A stretch of DNA of 64,000 bases, from contig JAUVWL010000002.1 of assembly GCA_030604135.1 (NCBI GenBank), positions 186,001-250,000 of the forward strand, read 5' to 3'. Position 1 is the stretch's first letter. Each line of letters begins with the position of its first letter. This DNA comes from Burkholderiales bacterium (GTDB lineage Bacteria; Pseudomonadota; Gammaproteobacteria; Burkholderiales; Burkholderiaceae_C). The translations under genes and the position numbers were made by a program. The notes under the pieces were generated by a model, which worked only from the letters and a program-made list of their open reading frames with translations, did no database searches and was not told where the DNA came from. Positions 1 through 9,613 of the stretch are shown here, piece after piece.

Positions 1-604
1 TGCTGTAGGCCTCGCGCGTGCGAACCTGCTGGTCGACGTCGACAAGCACCACCACAAATCCGCAGAAGTGCCCCTGCTCGGTCCATTGAGCCGTCAGTGC
101 CAACCGCACCCAGCGATCCCTTTCGTCCCGATAGCGGTGCAGGAGTTCGACCTCGACGTCTTGCTTTTGGCGAATCGCGGCACGCAGCCGCTCGATCGCT
201 TGCGGGTCGGCCAGCGGCGAGCGCAGCCGGCGACCCGGCCGCGTGGCCACCACCTGCGCCGAGGCATAACCCGTCTCGCGTTCGAAGGCCTCGTTGACCC
301 ACACCACCAAGCCATTGCTGTCGGTGACCAGCACCGGACTGCTCACATGACGAGATACCCTGACCAGCAGCTGCAGGCGGGCATTCATGGCGTCCACGGA
401 CGCCAGGCAGGCCCCGAACCTGTGGTGCAGGCGCCAGACCAGGCCCAGCATCCCCACCCCGGCACCCATCAGCACGAGCGTGCCATCCCGGCCCACGTGC
501 AGCCACCCCAGACCGCCGAAAGCCGACACCGCCACCAAAAGACCAGCCACCAGCACCAGGGGCCAGAGCCCGCGCTGCATCGTGACAATGGCTGGCTGCA
601 ACAT
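1..604 (-). CDS. PAS-domain membrane sensor protein, N-terminal part (cut by window edge)
   Basis: Reading from the ATG at 604 down to base 2 gives 201 codons without a stop, so the gene continues off the left end. Residues about 13-35 and 41-58 are hydrophobic and look like two membrane segments. They are followed by a PAS fold with the typical string WVNEAFERETGY. The output domain (histidine kinase or GGDEF) is not visible. The gene starts 12 bases after the stop of a single-domain response regulator on the same strand, so the two probably form one signalling unit. Family assignment to PAS is clear; the signal and output are unknown. Confidence 0.75.
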   Translation of the reverse strand, partial: MLQPAIVTMQRGLWPLVLVAGLLVAVSAFGGLGWLHVGRDGTLVLMGAGVGMLGLVWRLHHRFGACLASVDAMNARLQLLVRVSRHVSSPVLVTDSNGLVVWVNEAFERETGYASAQVVATRPGRRLRSPLADPQAIERLRAAIRQKQDVEVELLHRYRDERDRWVRLALTAQWTEQGHFCGFVVVLVDVDQQVRTREAYS

Positions 605-616
605 GTCGAACCGGTC

Positions 617-988
617 CTATCTCGACAAGCGCGACAAGACCTGGTGCAGTGCATCCAGCGCCAAGGGCTTCATCAGGCAGGCGTTGGCGCCCATGCGACT
701 GTAGAAATCCCATGCGCTGCTGAGATCGTCGCCACTGACCAGCACCACCGGCAAGCGGCTGTCCTGCAGCCGGATGCGACACAACGTCTCCACACCGTCG
801 AGCACCGGCATCCTCAGATCCAGCAGCACCACGTCGAACACCTGGCGCTCCAGCAAGGCCAGCGCAGCCTCCCCATGGTTTGCGAGCGCACCCGAGTGGC
901 CGAGTGACTTGAGCAGCCGGGCAGCTACTCGCAGCTGCAGCGGATCGTCATCGGCCACCAGCAGACGTAAAGCGCGGCAGGCAGTCAT
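617..988 (-). CDS. Single-domain response regulator (CheY-like receiver)
   Basis: The 123-residue protein is one receiver domain and nothing more. The acidic pocket is D13-D14, the phosphoacceptor is D57 in VVLLDLRMP, the switch residue is S85 in LVSGDD, and the conserved lysine is K107 in LMKP. With no DNA-binding or enzymatic output it must act by protein contact or phosphotransfer. It lies directly upstream of the PAS sensor on the same strand (12-base gap), which suggests they belong to one phosphorelay. Confidence 0.85.
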   Translation of the reverse strand: MTACRALRLLVADDDPLQLRVAARLLKSLGHSGALANHGEAALALLERQVFDVVLLDLRMPVLDGVETLCRIRLQDSRLPVVLVSGDDLSSAWDFYSRMGANACLMKPLALDALHQVLSRLSR

Positions 989-1063
989 CCACCCATGCTA
1001 CCGGGACCGATGCGTGGCAAAAAACGGAAAAGCAGGCGGGTTCGGGCCCAGTTTTCGCGCCGA

Positions 1064-1621
1064 TCAGGCGTGCAGGCGCGAGGACTTGGGCAGGTGCGCC
1101 ATCAGGAACTCCATCTGGTCCGCCAGGATGCGGCGGTTGCGCAAGATGAAGTCTTCCCAGAGGCTGGGCACATAAGGCGCGTACATCAGGGGCATGTGGG
1201 CCTGCTCGGGCGTGCGGTTGCCCTTGCGGTGGTTGCACGAGCGGCAGGCCGTGACCACATTCATCCAGACGTCCTGCCCACGCTGGCCCAGCGGAACGAT
1301 GTGCTCGCGGGTGAGATCGTCCTCATGAAAATGACCGCCGCAATAGGCGCACAGACAACGGTCACGGGCAAACAGCTTGCTGTTGGTCAGCGACGGGCGC
1401 AGGCCGAAGGGGTTGATGCGGGGCACACCCTGCGTGCCGATGATGGAGTTGACTTCGATGATCGACTGGCGCCCGGTGACCGCATTGTGGCCGCCGCGAA
1501 ACACGGCCACCTGAGCGCCCATCTCCCAGCGCACCTCATCGGCGGCGTAGTGCAGTACCGCCTCCTCCAGGCTGATCCAGGACTGGGGAAGCCCCTGCGC
1601 AGACAACTTCAACACCTTCAA
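1064..1621 (-). CDS. HNH endonuclease family protein
   Basis: A zinc-ribbon HNH nuclease fold is visible. CxxC pairs lie at C91/C94 and C126/C129, with H107 (REHIVP), N121 and H131 (CNHRKGN) as the HNH core. I chose a TTG start at 1621: GGAGG sits six bases upstream, and the resulting 185 residues begin MKVLKLSAQG, the form I know from betaproteobacterial homologues. The in-frame extension up to 1735 looks spurious. The protein is a widespread chromosomal type without an obvious restriction partner here; its substrate is unknown. Confidence 0.82.
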   Translation of the reverse strand: MKVLKLSAQGLPQSWISLEEAVLHYAADEVRWEMGAQVAVFRGGHNAVTGRQSIIEVNSIIGTQGVPRINPFGLRPSLTNSKLFARDRCLCAYCGGHFHEDDLTREHIVPLGQRGQDVWMNVVTACRSCNHRKGNRTPEQAHMPLMYAPYVPSLWEDFILRNRRILADQMEFLMAHLPKSSRLHA

Positions 1622-1833
1622 GACCCACCTCCACGTTGACGAACAAGCGGACAATCTGTCTGGGGTGACCACCTGCCGCTGACGAGTCGGGGTGGCGCCG
1701 CATGTGTCAATATAGCGTGCTTCCATGACAGACATCTGACCCGGGCCATTTGCCTGAGCCCAGGCTGTGCGCCCCAGAAGGCCCGCAACCAGGACAAGGC
1801 AAGGTCACGGAGGACAACGTTTCCCGCCTTTTC

Positions 1834-2916
1834 ATGAAAATCATCCGAGGTCTCTGGAACCTGCAACAGGCCCTGCGTCGGAGCCCGACCGGTGGCTGCG
1901 CGCTAACCATCGGCAACTTCGACGGCGTGCACCGGGGCCATCAGGCCATGCTGGCTTTGCTGCAGAACGAAGCACGACACCGCAGCGTGCCCAGCTGCGT
2001 GATGACCTTCGAGCCCCACCCCCGGGACTTCTTTGCCGCCCTGCACCGCAAACCGGAGCTGGCACCCGCCCGCATCGCCACCCTGCGCGACAAACTGCAG
2101 GAGCTGGAACGCTGCGGGGTGGACCAGTGTGTCATCCTGCCCTTCAATGAGCGCCTGGCCGCGCAGCCGCCCGAGGCCTTCATCGACGACATCCTGGTGG
2201 GCGCCCTGGGCGTGAAGTACGTGCTGGTGGGCGACGACTTCCGCTTCGGAGCCCGTCGGGCCGGCGACTACGACATGCTCGACGCCGCCGGTCAGCGACT
2301 GGGCTTTGACGTGGCGCGCATGCAGAGCTACGAAGTCCACGGGCTGCGGGTGTCCAGCTCGGCGGTGCGGGACGCGCTGGCCGCTGGCGACATGAACCAG
2401 GTCGCCGCCCTGCTCGGCCGGCCCTACAGCATCAGCGGCCACGTGCTGCACGGTCGCAAGCTCGGCCGTCAGCTCTCGGAGAGCGCGCCCGGTGCCGGCG
2501 ACGGTTTCCGCACCCTCAACCTGCGCTTCTCGCACTGGAAACCGGCGGCCAGTGGCATCTTTGCCGTTCATGTGCACGGCCTGCTGCCCTTGGACCACCC
2601 GCCACTGGAAGGTGTGGCGAACCTGGGCGTCCGTCCCTCCATCGACCCCAACGACGTCAATGGCGGGCGAGTGCTGCTCGAAACGCATTGTCTGTCCTGG
2701 CCGGCCGGGCTGTCGGCCCATCTGCCCGGCGGAGAGGCCTACGGTAAAATCATTCGGGTGGAACTGCTGCACAAACTGCACGACGAGCGCAAGTACGCCA
2801 GTCTGGAAGCCCTGACGCAGGGCATCGCCCAGGACTGCGACGACGCACGCGACCACTTTGCCTCGCTGCACACACAGACCCGCAGGCAGACCACGCGCGA
2901 CCGAATTCAGGGCTGA
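1834..2916 (+). CDS. ribF: Bifunctional riboflavin kinase / FMN adenylyltransferase
   Basis: RibF makes FMN and then FAD from riboflavin in the cytoplasm. The N-terminal FAD-synthetase half shows the nucleotidyltransferase motif [12 protein letters not shown] near residue 30 and [13 protein letters not shown]. The C-terminal flavokinase half shows [26 protein letters not shown] and LLETHCLSW. The ATG at 1834 gives 360 residues, a normal length; an in-frame extension to 1750 lacks family features. The order ribF-ileS-lspA on one strand is a common proteobacterial arrangement. A palindromic element separates ribF from ileS. Confidence 0.95.
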   Translation: MKIIRGLWNLQQALRRSPTGGCALTIGNFDGVHRGHQAMLALLQNEARHRSVPSCVMTFEPHPRDFFAALHRKPELAPARIATLRDKLQELERCGVDQCVILPFNERLAAQPPEAFIDDILVGALGVKYVLVGDDFRFGARRAGDYDMLDAAGQRLGFDVARMQSYEVHGLRVSSSAVRDALAAGDMNQVAALLGRPYSISGHVLHGRKLGRQLSESAPGAGDGFRTLNLRFSHWKPAASGIFAVHVHGLLPLDHPPLEGVANLGVRPSIDPNDVNGGRVLLETHCLSWPAGLSAHLPGGEAYGKIIRVELLHKLHDERKYASLEALTQGIAQDCDDARDHFASLHTQTRRQTTRDRIQG

Positions 2917-2938
2917 GTGCCCCCTTCCGGTCGCCGCC

Positions 2939-3011
2939 CTTCGACAGGCTCAGGGCGAACGGTAGCTCCCACCCGCCTGCCCTTCTCCCGATCGGGCTGA
3001 GCCTGTCGAAG
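2939..3011. repeat. Palindromic intergenic element (TTCGACAGGCTCAG type)
   Basis: Two 15-base arms, CTTCGACAGGCTCAG at 2939-2953 and its exact reverse complement at 2997-3011, flank 43 bases between ribF and ileS. I recognise this core as a very common dispersed intergenic repeat in Comamonadaceae. In RNA it could fold into a long hairpin between the two genes. Confidence 0.75.
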
Positions 3012-3029
3012 CCCTCTGAGAGTCCCCAC

Positions 3030-5960
3030 ATGTCCGACAAGAACACCCCCGCCAAGTCCGAGGCCAAGAACGAGAGCTCGGGCGGCGCCTACCGCGCCAC
3101 CCTGAACATGCCCGACACCCCGTTCCCGATGCGCGGCGATCTGCCCAAGCGCGAGCCGGGCTGGGTCAGGGACTGGAATGACGGCGGCCTCTATAAGCGC
3201 CTGCGCGAGGCCCGCCATGGCGCGCCGCTGTTCGTGCTGCACGACGGCCCGCCTTACGCCAATGGCAAACTGCACATTGGCCACGCACTGAACAAGGTGC
3301 TCAAGGACATGATCGTCAAGAGCCGCCAGCTGGCCGGCTTCGACGCGCAGTACATCCCGGGTTGGGACTGCCATGGCCTGCCGATCGAGAACGCCATCGA
3401 GAAACTGCATGGGCGCAACCTGTCGCGCGACGACATGCAGGCCAAGAGCCGCGCCTATGCCACCGAGCAGATCGACCAGCAGCGCGAGGACTTCAAGCGC
3501 CTGGGCGTGCTGGGCGACTGGGAGCGCCCCTACCGCACCATGGACCCGGCCAACGAGGCCGGGCAGATCCGCGCCTTCAAGCGCGTGATCGAGCGCGGCT
3601 TCGTCTACCGCGGCCTCAAGCCGGTGTACTGGTGTTTCGACTGCGGCTCCTCGCTGGCCGAGTTCGAGATCGAGTACGCCGACAAGCAGAGCGACACCCT
3701 GGACGTGGCCTTCGAGACCGACGATGCGGCCGGTCTGGCCCGGGCCTTCGGTCTGGCCGCCCTGCCGGCCGGCAAGTCGGCCTTTGCCGTCATCTGGACC
3801 ACCACCGCCTGGACCATCCCGGCCAACCAGGCGCTCAACGCCCACCCCGAGCTGGACTACGCGCTGGTCGACACGCCCAAGGGCGTGCTGCTGCTGGCCG
3901 AGAGCCTGGTCGAGAAATGCCTGGCCCGCTTCGGGCTGGATGGGAACGTGCTGGCCACCGCCAAGGGCGAAGCCCTGCGCGGCCAGGTGTTCCGTCACCC
4001 GCTGCACGATATCGACAGCGGCAGTGGCAAGTACGCCTACCGCCGCAAGAGCCCGCTGTACCTGGCCGAGTACGTCAGCGACAGCGACGGCACCGGCATC
4101 GTGCACTCCTCGCCCGCCTACGGTGTGGACGACTTCAACAGTTGCGTCGCCCACGGTCTGGCCTACGACGACATCCTCAATCCGGTGCAGGGCAACGGGG
4201 TCTACACCGACGAGCTGCCGCTGTTTGGCGGCCAGCACATCTGGAAAGCCTGCCCGGTCATCATCGACACGTTGCGCGAACACGGCCGCCTGATGGCCAC
4301 CGAGCGCATCACCCACAGCTACCCGCACTGCTGGCGCCACAAGACACCGGTCATCTACCGCGCCGCCGCACAGTGGTTCGTGCGCATGGACGAGGGCGAA
4401 GGTGTCTTCACGAAAGACAAAGCGCCCAAGACCCTGCGCCAGCTGGCGCTGGACGCCATCGACCACACCAGCTTCTACCCCGAGAACGGAAAAGTCCGCC
4501 TGCGCGACATGATCGCCAACCGGCCCGACTGGTGCATCTCGCGCCAGCGCAGCTGGGGCGTGCCGGTGCCCTTCTTCCTGCACAAGGACTCGGGCGAGCT
4601 GCACCCGCGCACCATGGAAATCCTCGACCAGGCGGCCGACATCGTCGAGAAAGGCGGCATCGAGGCCTGGAGCCGTGTGACGGCCGAGGAGATCCTGGGC
4701 GCCGAGGACGCGGCGAAGTACACCAAGAGCACCGACATCCTGGAGGTCTGGTTCGACTCCGGCTCGACCTTCTGGCACGTGCTGCGCGGCAGCCACGCCA
4801 AGGCCTATCCGAACGGCGCCAGCCACGCACAAGGCCCCGAGGCCGACCTCTACCTGGAAGGCCACGACCAGCACCGCGGCTGGTTCCACAGCTCGCTGCT
4901 GCTGGGCTGCGCCATCGAAGGCCGGGCGCCGTACAAGGGCCTGCTGACCCACGGCTTCGCCACCGACGGCCAGGGCCGCAAGATGAGCAAGTCGCTGGGC
5001 AATACGGTCGAGCCGCAAAGCGTGACCACCAAGCTGGGTGCCGAAATCGTGCGGCTGTGGGTGGGCGCCACCGACTACTCGGGCGACCTGAACATCGACG
5101 ACAAGATCCTGGCCCGCGTGGTCGATGCCTACCGCCGCATCCGCAACACCCTGCGCTTCCTGATGGCCAACACGGTCGATTTCGACCCGGCCACCGACGC
5201 CGTGCCGCCGGAGCAGATGCTGGAAATCGACCGCTACGCCCTGGCCCGCACCAGCGAGCTGCAGGCCGAGATCCTGAAGCACTTCGACGCCTACGAGTTC
5301 CACCCGGTCGTCAGCAAGCTGCAGGTCTACTGCTCGGAAGACCTCGGGGCGTTCTACCTGGATGTGCTCAAGGACCGGCTCTACACCACCGCACCCAAGA
5401 GCCTGGCCCGTCGCTCCGCACAGACCGCGCTGCACCAGATCACCCACGCCATGCTGCGCTGGATGGCCCCCATTCTCAGCTTCACCGCCGAGGAAGCCTG
5501 GGCCGTCTTCGCCAAGGACCAGACGAAAGGTTCGATCTTCTTCGAGACCTTCTGTGGCCTGCCCTCGCCCAACGAGGCGCTGCTGGCCAAGTGGGCCCGC
5601 ATCCGCGAGATTCGCGATGTGGCCAACAAGGCCATCGAAGACCTGCGCGCCGCTGGCCAGGTGGGTGCATCACTGCAGGCCACGCTGACCATCACCGTCG
5701 GCGCCGACGACGCCGCCCTGTTGCGCTCGCTGGGTAACGACCTGAAGTTCGTGACCATCACCTCGGCCGTGGGTGTGGTCGATGGCGCCGAACTCGCGGT
5801 TCAGGTCACGCCCAGCACCGCGACCAAGTGCGAACGCTGCTGGCACTACGCCGACGATGTGGGCAGCCATGCCGAACACCCGAGCCTGTGCGGCCGCTGC
5901 GTGGGCAACCTGGCCGAGGCGGCGGGCGCCGGCGCGGGCGAGACCAGGACGGTGGCCTGA
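3030..5960 (+). CDS. ileS: Isoleucyl-tRNA synthetase
   Basis: This class Ia aminoacyl-tRNA synthetase charges tRNA-Ile. The HIGH signature is at residues 82-85 ([10 protein letters not shown]) and KMSKS at 651-655 ([10 protein letters not shown]). The connecting editing domain carries [17 protein letters not shown]. The C-terminus has a CxxC pair-type zinc finger ([10 protein letters not shown] then CGRC). The 976-residue length is slightly longer than usual because of a polar N-terminal stretch of about 20 residues. Its stop overlaps the lspA start by one base, so the two are translationally coupled. Confidence 0.97.
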   Translation: MSDKNTPAKSEAKNESSGGAYRATLNMPDTPFPMRGDLPKREPGWVRDWNDGGLYKRLREARHGAPLFVLHDGPPYANGKLHIGHALNKVLKDMIVKSRQLAGFDAQYIPGWDCHGLPIENAIEKLHGRNLSRDDMQAKSRAYATEQIDQQREDFKRLGVLGDWERPYRTMDPANEAGQIRAFKRVIERGFVYRGLKPVYWCFDCGSSLAEFEIEYADKQSDTLDVAFETDDAAGLARAFGLAALPAGKSAFAVIWTTTAWTIPANQALNAHPELDYALVDTPKGVLLLAESLVEKCLARFGLDGNVLATAKGEALRGQVFRHPLHDIDSGSGKYAYRRKSPLYLAEYVSDSDGTGIVHSSPAYGVDDFNSCVAHGLAYDDILNPVQGNGVYTDELPLFGGQHIWKACPVIIDTLREHGRLMATERITHSYPHCWRHKTPVIYRAAAQWFVRMDEGEGVFTKDKAPKTLRQLALDAIDHTSFYPENGKVRLRDMIANRPDWCISRQRSWGVPVPFFLHKDSGELHPRTMEILDQAADIVEKGGIEAWSRVTAEEILGAEDAAKYTKSTDILEVWFDSGSTFWHVLRGSHAKAYPNGASHAQGPEADLYLEGHDQHRGWFHSSLLLGCAIEGRAPYKGLLTHGFATDGQGRKMSKSLGNTVEPQSVTTKLGAEIVRLWVGATDYSGDLNIDDKILARVVDAYRRIRNTLRFLMANTVDFDPATDAVPPEQMLEIDRYALARTSELQAEILKHFDAYEFHPVVSKLQVYCSEDLGAFYLDVLKDRLYTTAPKSLARRSAQTALHQITHAMLRWMAPILSFTAEEAWAVFAKDQTKGSIFFETFCGLPSPNEALLAKWARIREIRDVANKAIEDLRAAGQVGASLQATLTITVGADDAALLRSLGNDLKFVTITSAVGVVDGAELAVQVTPSTATKCERCWHYADDVGSHAEHPSLCGRCVGNLAEAAGAGAGETRTVA

Positions 5961-6469
5961 TGGCGGGCAAAAGGCTCTCGATGTGGCACTGGCTGGCGTT
6001 GGCCGCGGCCATCGTGCTGCTGGACCAACTCACCAAGTGGTGGATCATCGGCAACTACCGCCTGGGCGACAGCACCTATGTCACCAGCTTCTTCAACATC
6101 GTGCGTGCCCACAACACAGGCGCCGCCTTCTCCTTCCTGGCCAACGCCGGGGGCTGGCAGCGCTGGTTCTTCATCGGCCTGAGCGCGGTGGTGGCGGTGT
6201 TTGTGCTCTGGATGCTGCGCTCGCATGCCAGCCAGAAGCTGTTTTCGTTTGCCCTGGCCTGCATCCTGGCCGGTGCCATCGGTAACAACCTGATCGACCG
6301 CGTGGTGCATGGCTATGTGGTGGACTTCCTGGACTTTCACTGGTCCTTCCTGGCCGGCATCTTCCATGGCGGGCATTTCCCTGCCTTCAACGTGGCCGAC
6401 ATGGCGATCACTGCCGGTGCCGTGGCGCTGATACTGGACGAAGTCCTGCGGGTCAGGCGCAGCAAGTGA
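5960..6469 (+). CDS. lspA: Lipoprotein signal peptidase (signal peptidase II)
   Basis: LspA removes signal peptides from diacylated prolipoproteins in the inner membrane. The 169-residue product has four hydrophobic segments and the family motifs GNNLIDR (residues 108-114) and FNVADMAI (143-150). The catalytic aspartates are most likely D122 (VVDFLD) and D147. The ATG at 5960 shares a base with the ileS TGA. LspA has clients in this window: several predicted lipoproteins with lipobox cysteines (META, BON and DUF3455 proteins). Confidence 0.95.
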   Translation: MAGKRLSMWHWLALAAAIVLLDQLTKWWIIGNYRLGDSTYVTSFFNIVRAHNTGAAFSFLANAGGWQRWFFIGLSAVVAVFVLWMLRSHASQKLFSFALACILAGAIGNNLIDRVVHGYVVDFLDFHWSFLAGIFHGGHFPAFNVADMAITAGAVALILDEVLRVRRSK

Positions 6470-6473
6470 CGAA

Positions 6474-6567
6474 CTTCGTCACACCCGCGAACGCGGGTGC
6501 CCGCGTGGCGGGTTGACTCCGGTCAGTGCTCGGGACCGCCTGGATTCCCGCGTGCGCGGGAATGACG
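6474..6567. repeat. REP-like palindromes (CCCGCG-NN-CGCGGG family)
   Basis: After lspA there are two perfect palindromes: CACCCGCGAACGCGGGTG at 6482-6499 and ATTCCCGCGTGCGCGGGAAT at about 6544-6563. Both lie beside a TGACGA tag. The same unit recurs at 21153-21172 and 55197-55216, so it is a dispersed repeat family of this genome rather than a local terminator; no T-tract follows. Confidence 0.7.
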
Positions 6568-6619
6568 AGGGTTGGCACGGGAATGACGGGGGTTGGCACG
6601 GGAATGACGAGGGCGTGCG
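6557..6619. repeat. 21-bp direct tandem repeat, three units
   Basis: Units begin at 6557, 6578 and 6599. Each starts CGGGAATGACG; the first two then continue with (A/G)GGGTTGGCA, while the third diverges at its end. The array grows out of the right arm of the REP-like palindrome just before it, and a decayed fourth unit may follow to about 6632. Confidence 0.7.
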
Positions 6620-6638
6620 GGGGAATCGCGGCAAGGGT

Positions 6639-6666
6639 TTGCGGGTCAGCGGGCCTGTGCTAATCT
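6639..6666 (+). promoter_or_regulatory. Candidate sigma-70 promoter for the class V aminotransferase
   Basis: TTGCGG at 6639-6644 and TAATCT at 6661-6666 are separated by 16 bases, and an extended -10 TG lies just upstream of the -10. The start codon of the aminotransferase is 36 bases further on. This is a motif match only. Confidence 0.4.
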
Positions 6667-6702
6667 GACCACCACCAACCGCTTTGACACGGAGACATCG
6701 CC

Positions 6703-7851
6703 ATGCCCGGACTGCTGCCCCACATCGACCCTGACGGACTGCTGGAGTTCTCGGTCGTCTACACCGACCGTGCGCTCAACCACATGTCCAGGCGCTTCCA
6801 GGGCGTGATGACCGATATCTCGGCCATGCTCAAACGCGTCTATGGTGCTCACTCGGCCGTGCTGGTGCCGGGCAGCGGTACCTTCGGCATGGAGTCGGTG
6901 GCGCGCCAGTTTGCGCACGGCAAGCACGTGGTGGTGATCCGCAACGGCTGGTTCAGCTACCGCTGGACGCAAATCTTCGACATGGGGTCCATCCCGGCCA
7001 GCCACACGGTGCTCAAGGCCCGGCAGACCGAAGCCGGTGCCCAGGCGCCCTGGACGCCCTGCCCCATTGAAGAGGTGAAGGCAACCATCGCCAGGGAGAA
7101 ACCGGCGCTGGTGTTCGCACCCCACGTGGAGACCGCAGCCGGCATGATCCTGCCCGACGACTACCTGCAGGCCGTGGCCGACGCGGTGCACGACGTGGGT
7201 GGTCTTTTCGTGCTCGACTGCATCGCCTCCGGCGCCATGTGGGTCGACATGCAGGCCACCGGTGTGGACATCCTGATCTCCGCACCCCAGAAGGGCTGGA
7301 GCAGTTCGCCGTGCTGCGCCATGGTGATGCTCAGCGAGCGCGCCCGCGCGGCCATCGACGCCACCCAGAGCTCCACCTTCGCCATGGACCTGAAGAAGTG
7401 GCTGCAGATCATGGAAACCTACGAAAGCGGTGGCCACGCCTACCACACCACCCTGCCGACCGATGCGCTGCAGAGGCTGCGCGACACCATGGCCGAAACC
7501 GAGACCTACGGCTACGCCAAGGTGCGCGACGAACAGGTGACGCTCGGCCGCGCGGTCCGCTCACTGCTGGAACAGCACGGTTTTCCAAGCGTGGCAGCCC
7601 CCGGCTTTCAGGCGCCCGGGGTGGTGGTCAGCTACACCACCGACCCGGACGTGCAGAACAGCAAGAAGTTTCTGGCAGCAGGCCTGCAGACCGCCGCGGG
7701 TGTGCCACTGCAATGCGACGAAGGGGCCGACTTCAAGACCTTCCGCATTGGCCTGTTCGGGCTGGACAAGTGGCACGACGTGAGCACCACCGTGCAACAC
7801 CTGGAGCAGGCCCTGCGCTCGGTTGCGCCTGGCCAGACCGCCACAGCATAG
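6703..7851 (+). CDS. Class V pyridoxal-phosphate aminotransferase (alanine/serine-glyoxylate type)
   Basis: This fold-type I PLP enzyme is related to alanine-glyoxylate and serine-glyoxylate transaminases. The Schiff-base lysine is K197 in SAPQKGWSSSP, preceded by the cofactor aspartate in FVLDCIASGA. An N-terminal glycine-rich stretch, LVPGSGTFGMESVARQF, matches the phosphate-binding region. The length of 382 residues is usual. Amino donor and acceptor cannot be read from the sequence. It stands alone, with a promoter candidate upstream and an outer-membrane protein gene downstream. Confidence 0.82.
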   Translation: MPGLLPHIDPDGLLEFSVVYTDRALNHMSRRFQGVMTDISAMLKRVYGAHSAVLVPGSGTFGMESVARQFAHGKHVVVIRNGWFSYRWTQIFDMGSIPASHTVLKARQTEAGAQAPWTPCPIEEVKATIAREKPALVFAPHVETAAGMILPDDYLQAVADAVHDVGGLFVLDCIASGAMWVDMQATGVDILISAPQKGWSSSPCCAMVMLSERARAAIDATQSSTFAMDLKKWLQIMETYESGGHAYHTTLPTDALQRLRDTMAETETYGYAKVRDEQVTLGRAVRSLLEQHGFPSVAAPGFQAPGVVVSYTTDPDVQNSKKFLAAGLQTAAGVPLQCDEGADFKTFRIGLFGLDKWHDVSTTVQHLEQALRSVAPGQTATA

Positions 7852-7989
7852 ATTGGTTCGGTGGCCTTACAGACCGATACCTTCTTTGCCGAGAGTTTGC
7901 CTTAGAGCAGGAACAACCGGCCTACCAAGACCTCCCACAGACTGTTGCTCATCCGGGGCGACAGTCTGATCAACATGCATGGAGGTTTC

Positions 7990-8529
7990 ATGAAACACAC
8001 CGCACGACTGCTGGCCGTGGCCGCTGCATCGCTCACCGCACTGGGTGCCCAGGCACAGGCGCTCTACGGCGAACTGGGCTACAGCGCACTGGAATACCAG
8101 GAAAACAGCGCCGCGTTCCGCAGCACCATCAAGCCGGGCATGGTTCGCGGCATTGTCGGCTACGAGCTTTCACCCAACCTGGCGGCCGAGGCCATGCTGG
8201 GCCTGGGCATGGGTTCCGATGACGTGCGCGTCGGTGGCGTGACCGTCAAGGGCAAGGTCGACAACATGGTCGGCGCCTTCATCAAGCCCAAAGTGAAGCT
8301 GGGCAACTCCTTTGAACTGTTTGGTCGCCTGGGTGCCACCAGCACCAAAGTGAGTGCCAGCACCTCGGGCTTCAGCGTGTCCGATCGTGGCACCGGTCTG
8401 GCCTATGGCTTCGGCGCGGGCTATTCGTTCACGCCGCAGCTGTCCATCAACGCCGACTACATGAACTACTACGACCGCAAAGGGGTCAAGGTCGACGGCA
8501 TCACCGTGGGCATGGGCTTCCGCTTCTGA
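7990..8529 (+). CDS. Outer-membrane beta-barrel protein (opacity/porin-like), copy 1
   Basis: A signal peptide ends at GAQAQA around residue 22. The mature chain shows alternating hydrophobic/polar strands and a terminal GITVGMGFRF, with the final phenylalanine typical of BAM-folded barrels. The ATG at 7990 has GGAGG five bases upstream; an in-frame extension to 7945 is rejected. The 179-residue size fits a small 8-stranded barrel. It is a paralogue of the next gene: both share GELGYS/AELGLG starts, RGIVGYEL/RGIVGYDL, and SADYM-YY near the end. Function unknown. Confidence 0.8.
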   Translation: MKHTARLLAVAAASLTALGAQAQALYGELGYSALEYQENSAAFRSTIKPGMVRGIVGYELSPNLAAEAMLGLGMGSDDVRVGGVTVKGKVDNMVGAFIKPKVKLGNSFELFGRLGATSTKVSASTSGFSVSDRGTGLAYGFGAGYSFTPQLSINADYMNYYDRKGVKVDGITVGMGFRF

Positions 8530-8557
8530 CACAGCCCCACAACTGACCGCCAAAAAA

Positions 8558-8584
8558 GGGCCGCTGTCACACAGCGGCCCTTTT
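8558..8584 (+). terminator. Rho-independent terminator after barrel gene 1
   Basis: A perfect 10-bp stem (GGGCCGCTGT at 8558-8567, ACAGCGGCCC at 8571-8580) with a three-base loop is followed by TTTT. Six A residues precede it, so it could also work on the opposite strand. Confidence 0.9.
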
Positions 8585-8820
8585 CTATTGCTCTTGCTGC
8601 TGCAGTTCCCAAGCCTTCGTGCAAGGCAGCTCTGATTTGGACAAAACAACTATAAGAACCCCATCAATCTGTATTTTTGAGTATCACAAATACCACTTTT
8701 TCCCTCATGTGAAACAGGCCCTGGGTACACTCGCGGCCTTGGTTCGGAAGGCCCTTCACAGGGGGGCGAACTGACCAAGGTGGCCACGGCCAACGCACCA
8801 TTTCATCCAAGGGAGAAACC

Positions 8821-9456
8821 ATGACTTCTGTGATCAAGTCGATCGCCTGTGTCGCGATCGTCGCCATGGGCACCAGCGCCCATGCTCAAACGGCCCAGGA
8901 CCGGGCCAGCCGCGGTGCGGCACAAGCTGAAAAACACACCGAACGTGGACTGCAGGCCGCCGGCTTTGCGGGTCACCCACTGTATGCCGAGCTTGGTCTG
9001 GGTCTGCTCAGCTACAAGATTTCCCGCATCGGCGTTTCCGCCAGACCCATCATTGCACGAGGCATTGTGGGCTACGACCTGCACCCCATGCTGGCGGTGG
9101 AGGGCATGCTCGGGTTGGGACTGGCTGGCACCGGCATCAGCGGCCCCTACGGCACAGCCTACAGCCTGAGCACCGGCGCTCTGTTTGGCGCGTACGCGAA
9201 ACCGCGCCTTCGCATCGGTGGAGATACCGAGATCTTCGCGCGGCTGGGCTTTGCCAACACCGGCACCAGCGTGCGCGGCTACGCCGGGACCACCAGCGGC
9301 GCGGGCCTGTCCTACGGCGCAGGTTTCAAGACCCAGACGGGCATGAGTTCGTTCGGTGGGCGCCCCATCACGGTCAGCGCCGACTACATGAGCTACTACA
9401 GCGGCAGTGGCGTCAAGTTCAACGGCTTTACGGTCAGCGCGGGTATGTCGTTCTGA
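8821..9456 (+). CDS. Outer-membrane beta-barrel protein (opacity/porin-like), copy 2
   Basis: The 211-residue protein begins with a signal peptide ending at SAHAQ (about residue 23) and ends GFTVSAGMSF with the terminal F of outer-membrane barrels. It is a diverged tandem paralogue of the upstream barrel, with conserved RGIVGYDLHPMLAVEGMLGLG and VSADYMSYYSGSGVKFNG. It carries an extra polar linker after the signal peptide (residues about 24-45). GGGAGA precedes the ATG. The AT-rich 235 bases upstream probably hold its own promoter. Function unknown. Confidence 0.8.
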   Translation: MTSVIKSIACVAIVAMGTSAHAQTAQDRASRGAAQAEKHTERGLQAAGFAGHPLYAELGLGLLSYKISRIGVSARPIIARGIVGYDLHPMLAVEGMLGLGLAGTGISGPYGTAYSLSTGALFGAYAKPRLRIGGDTEIFARLGFANTGTSVRGYAGTTSGAGLSYGAGFKTQTGMSSFGGRPITVSADYMSYYSGSGVKFNGFTVSAGMSF

Positions 9457-9461
9457 TCGGA

Positions 9462-9541
9462 CAGTGCAGTGTTTGACTCTTGATGGGACAAATAAGAACG
9501 ATGCGTTTTTATGTTCCACATAGCAGTGAGACACTGCACTG
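9462..9541. repeat. Perfect 11-bp inverted repeat spanning 80 bp
   Basis: CAGTGCAGTGT at 9462-9472 is exactly reverse-complemented at 9531-9541, just after barrel gene 2. The 58 bases between the arms are unusually AT-rich for this genome. Its role is unknown; it precedes the terminator. Confidence 0.6.
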
Positions 9542-9570
9542 GCACCGGCCCTGAGTGCAGGTGAGACACA

Positions 9571-9593
9571 AGGCCACCAACGGTGGCCTTTTT
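9571..9593 (+). terminator. Rho-independent terminator after barrel gene 2
   Basis: The stem AGGCCACC (9571-9578) pairs with GGTGGCCT (9582-9589) around a three-base loop and runs into TTTT. It faces the convergent quinone oxidoreductase and could serve both strands. Confidence 0.85.
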
Positions 9594-9613
9594 GCGCCCG
9601 GGTCGGCGCCCTT

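Noticed and set aside
1622..1735. Longer N-terminus for the HNH nuclease (start at 1735)
   Set aside because: The TTG at 1621 has an ideal GGAGG and gives the length I expect for the family; the extension has no conserved feature.
2907..5447. 846-residue open frame on the minus strand opposite ileS
   Set aside because: It mirrors the well-supported ileS gene, has no recognisable motif, and is the usual antisense frame in GC-rich coding DNA.
3362..5737. 791-residue plus-strand frame inside ileS
   Set aside because: An out-of-frame reading rich in R, P, A and G; ileS explains this DNA completely.
6557..6619. Possible CRISPR array from regular repeats
   Set aside because: The three 21-base units are directly adjacent without spacers and there are no cas genes nearby.
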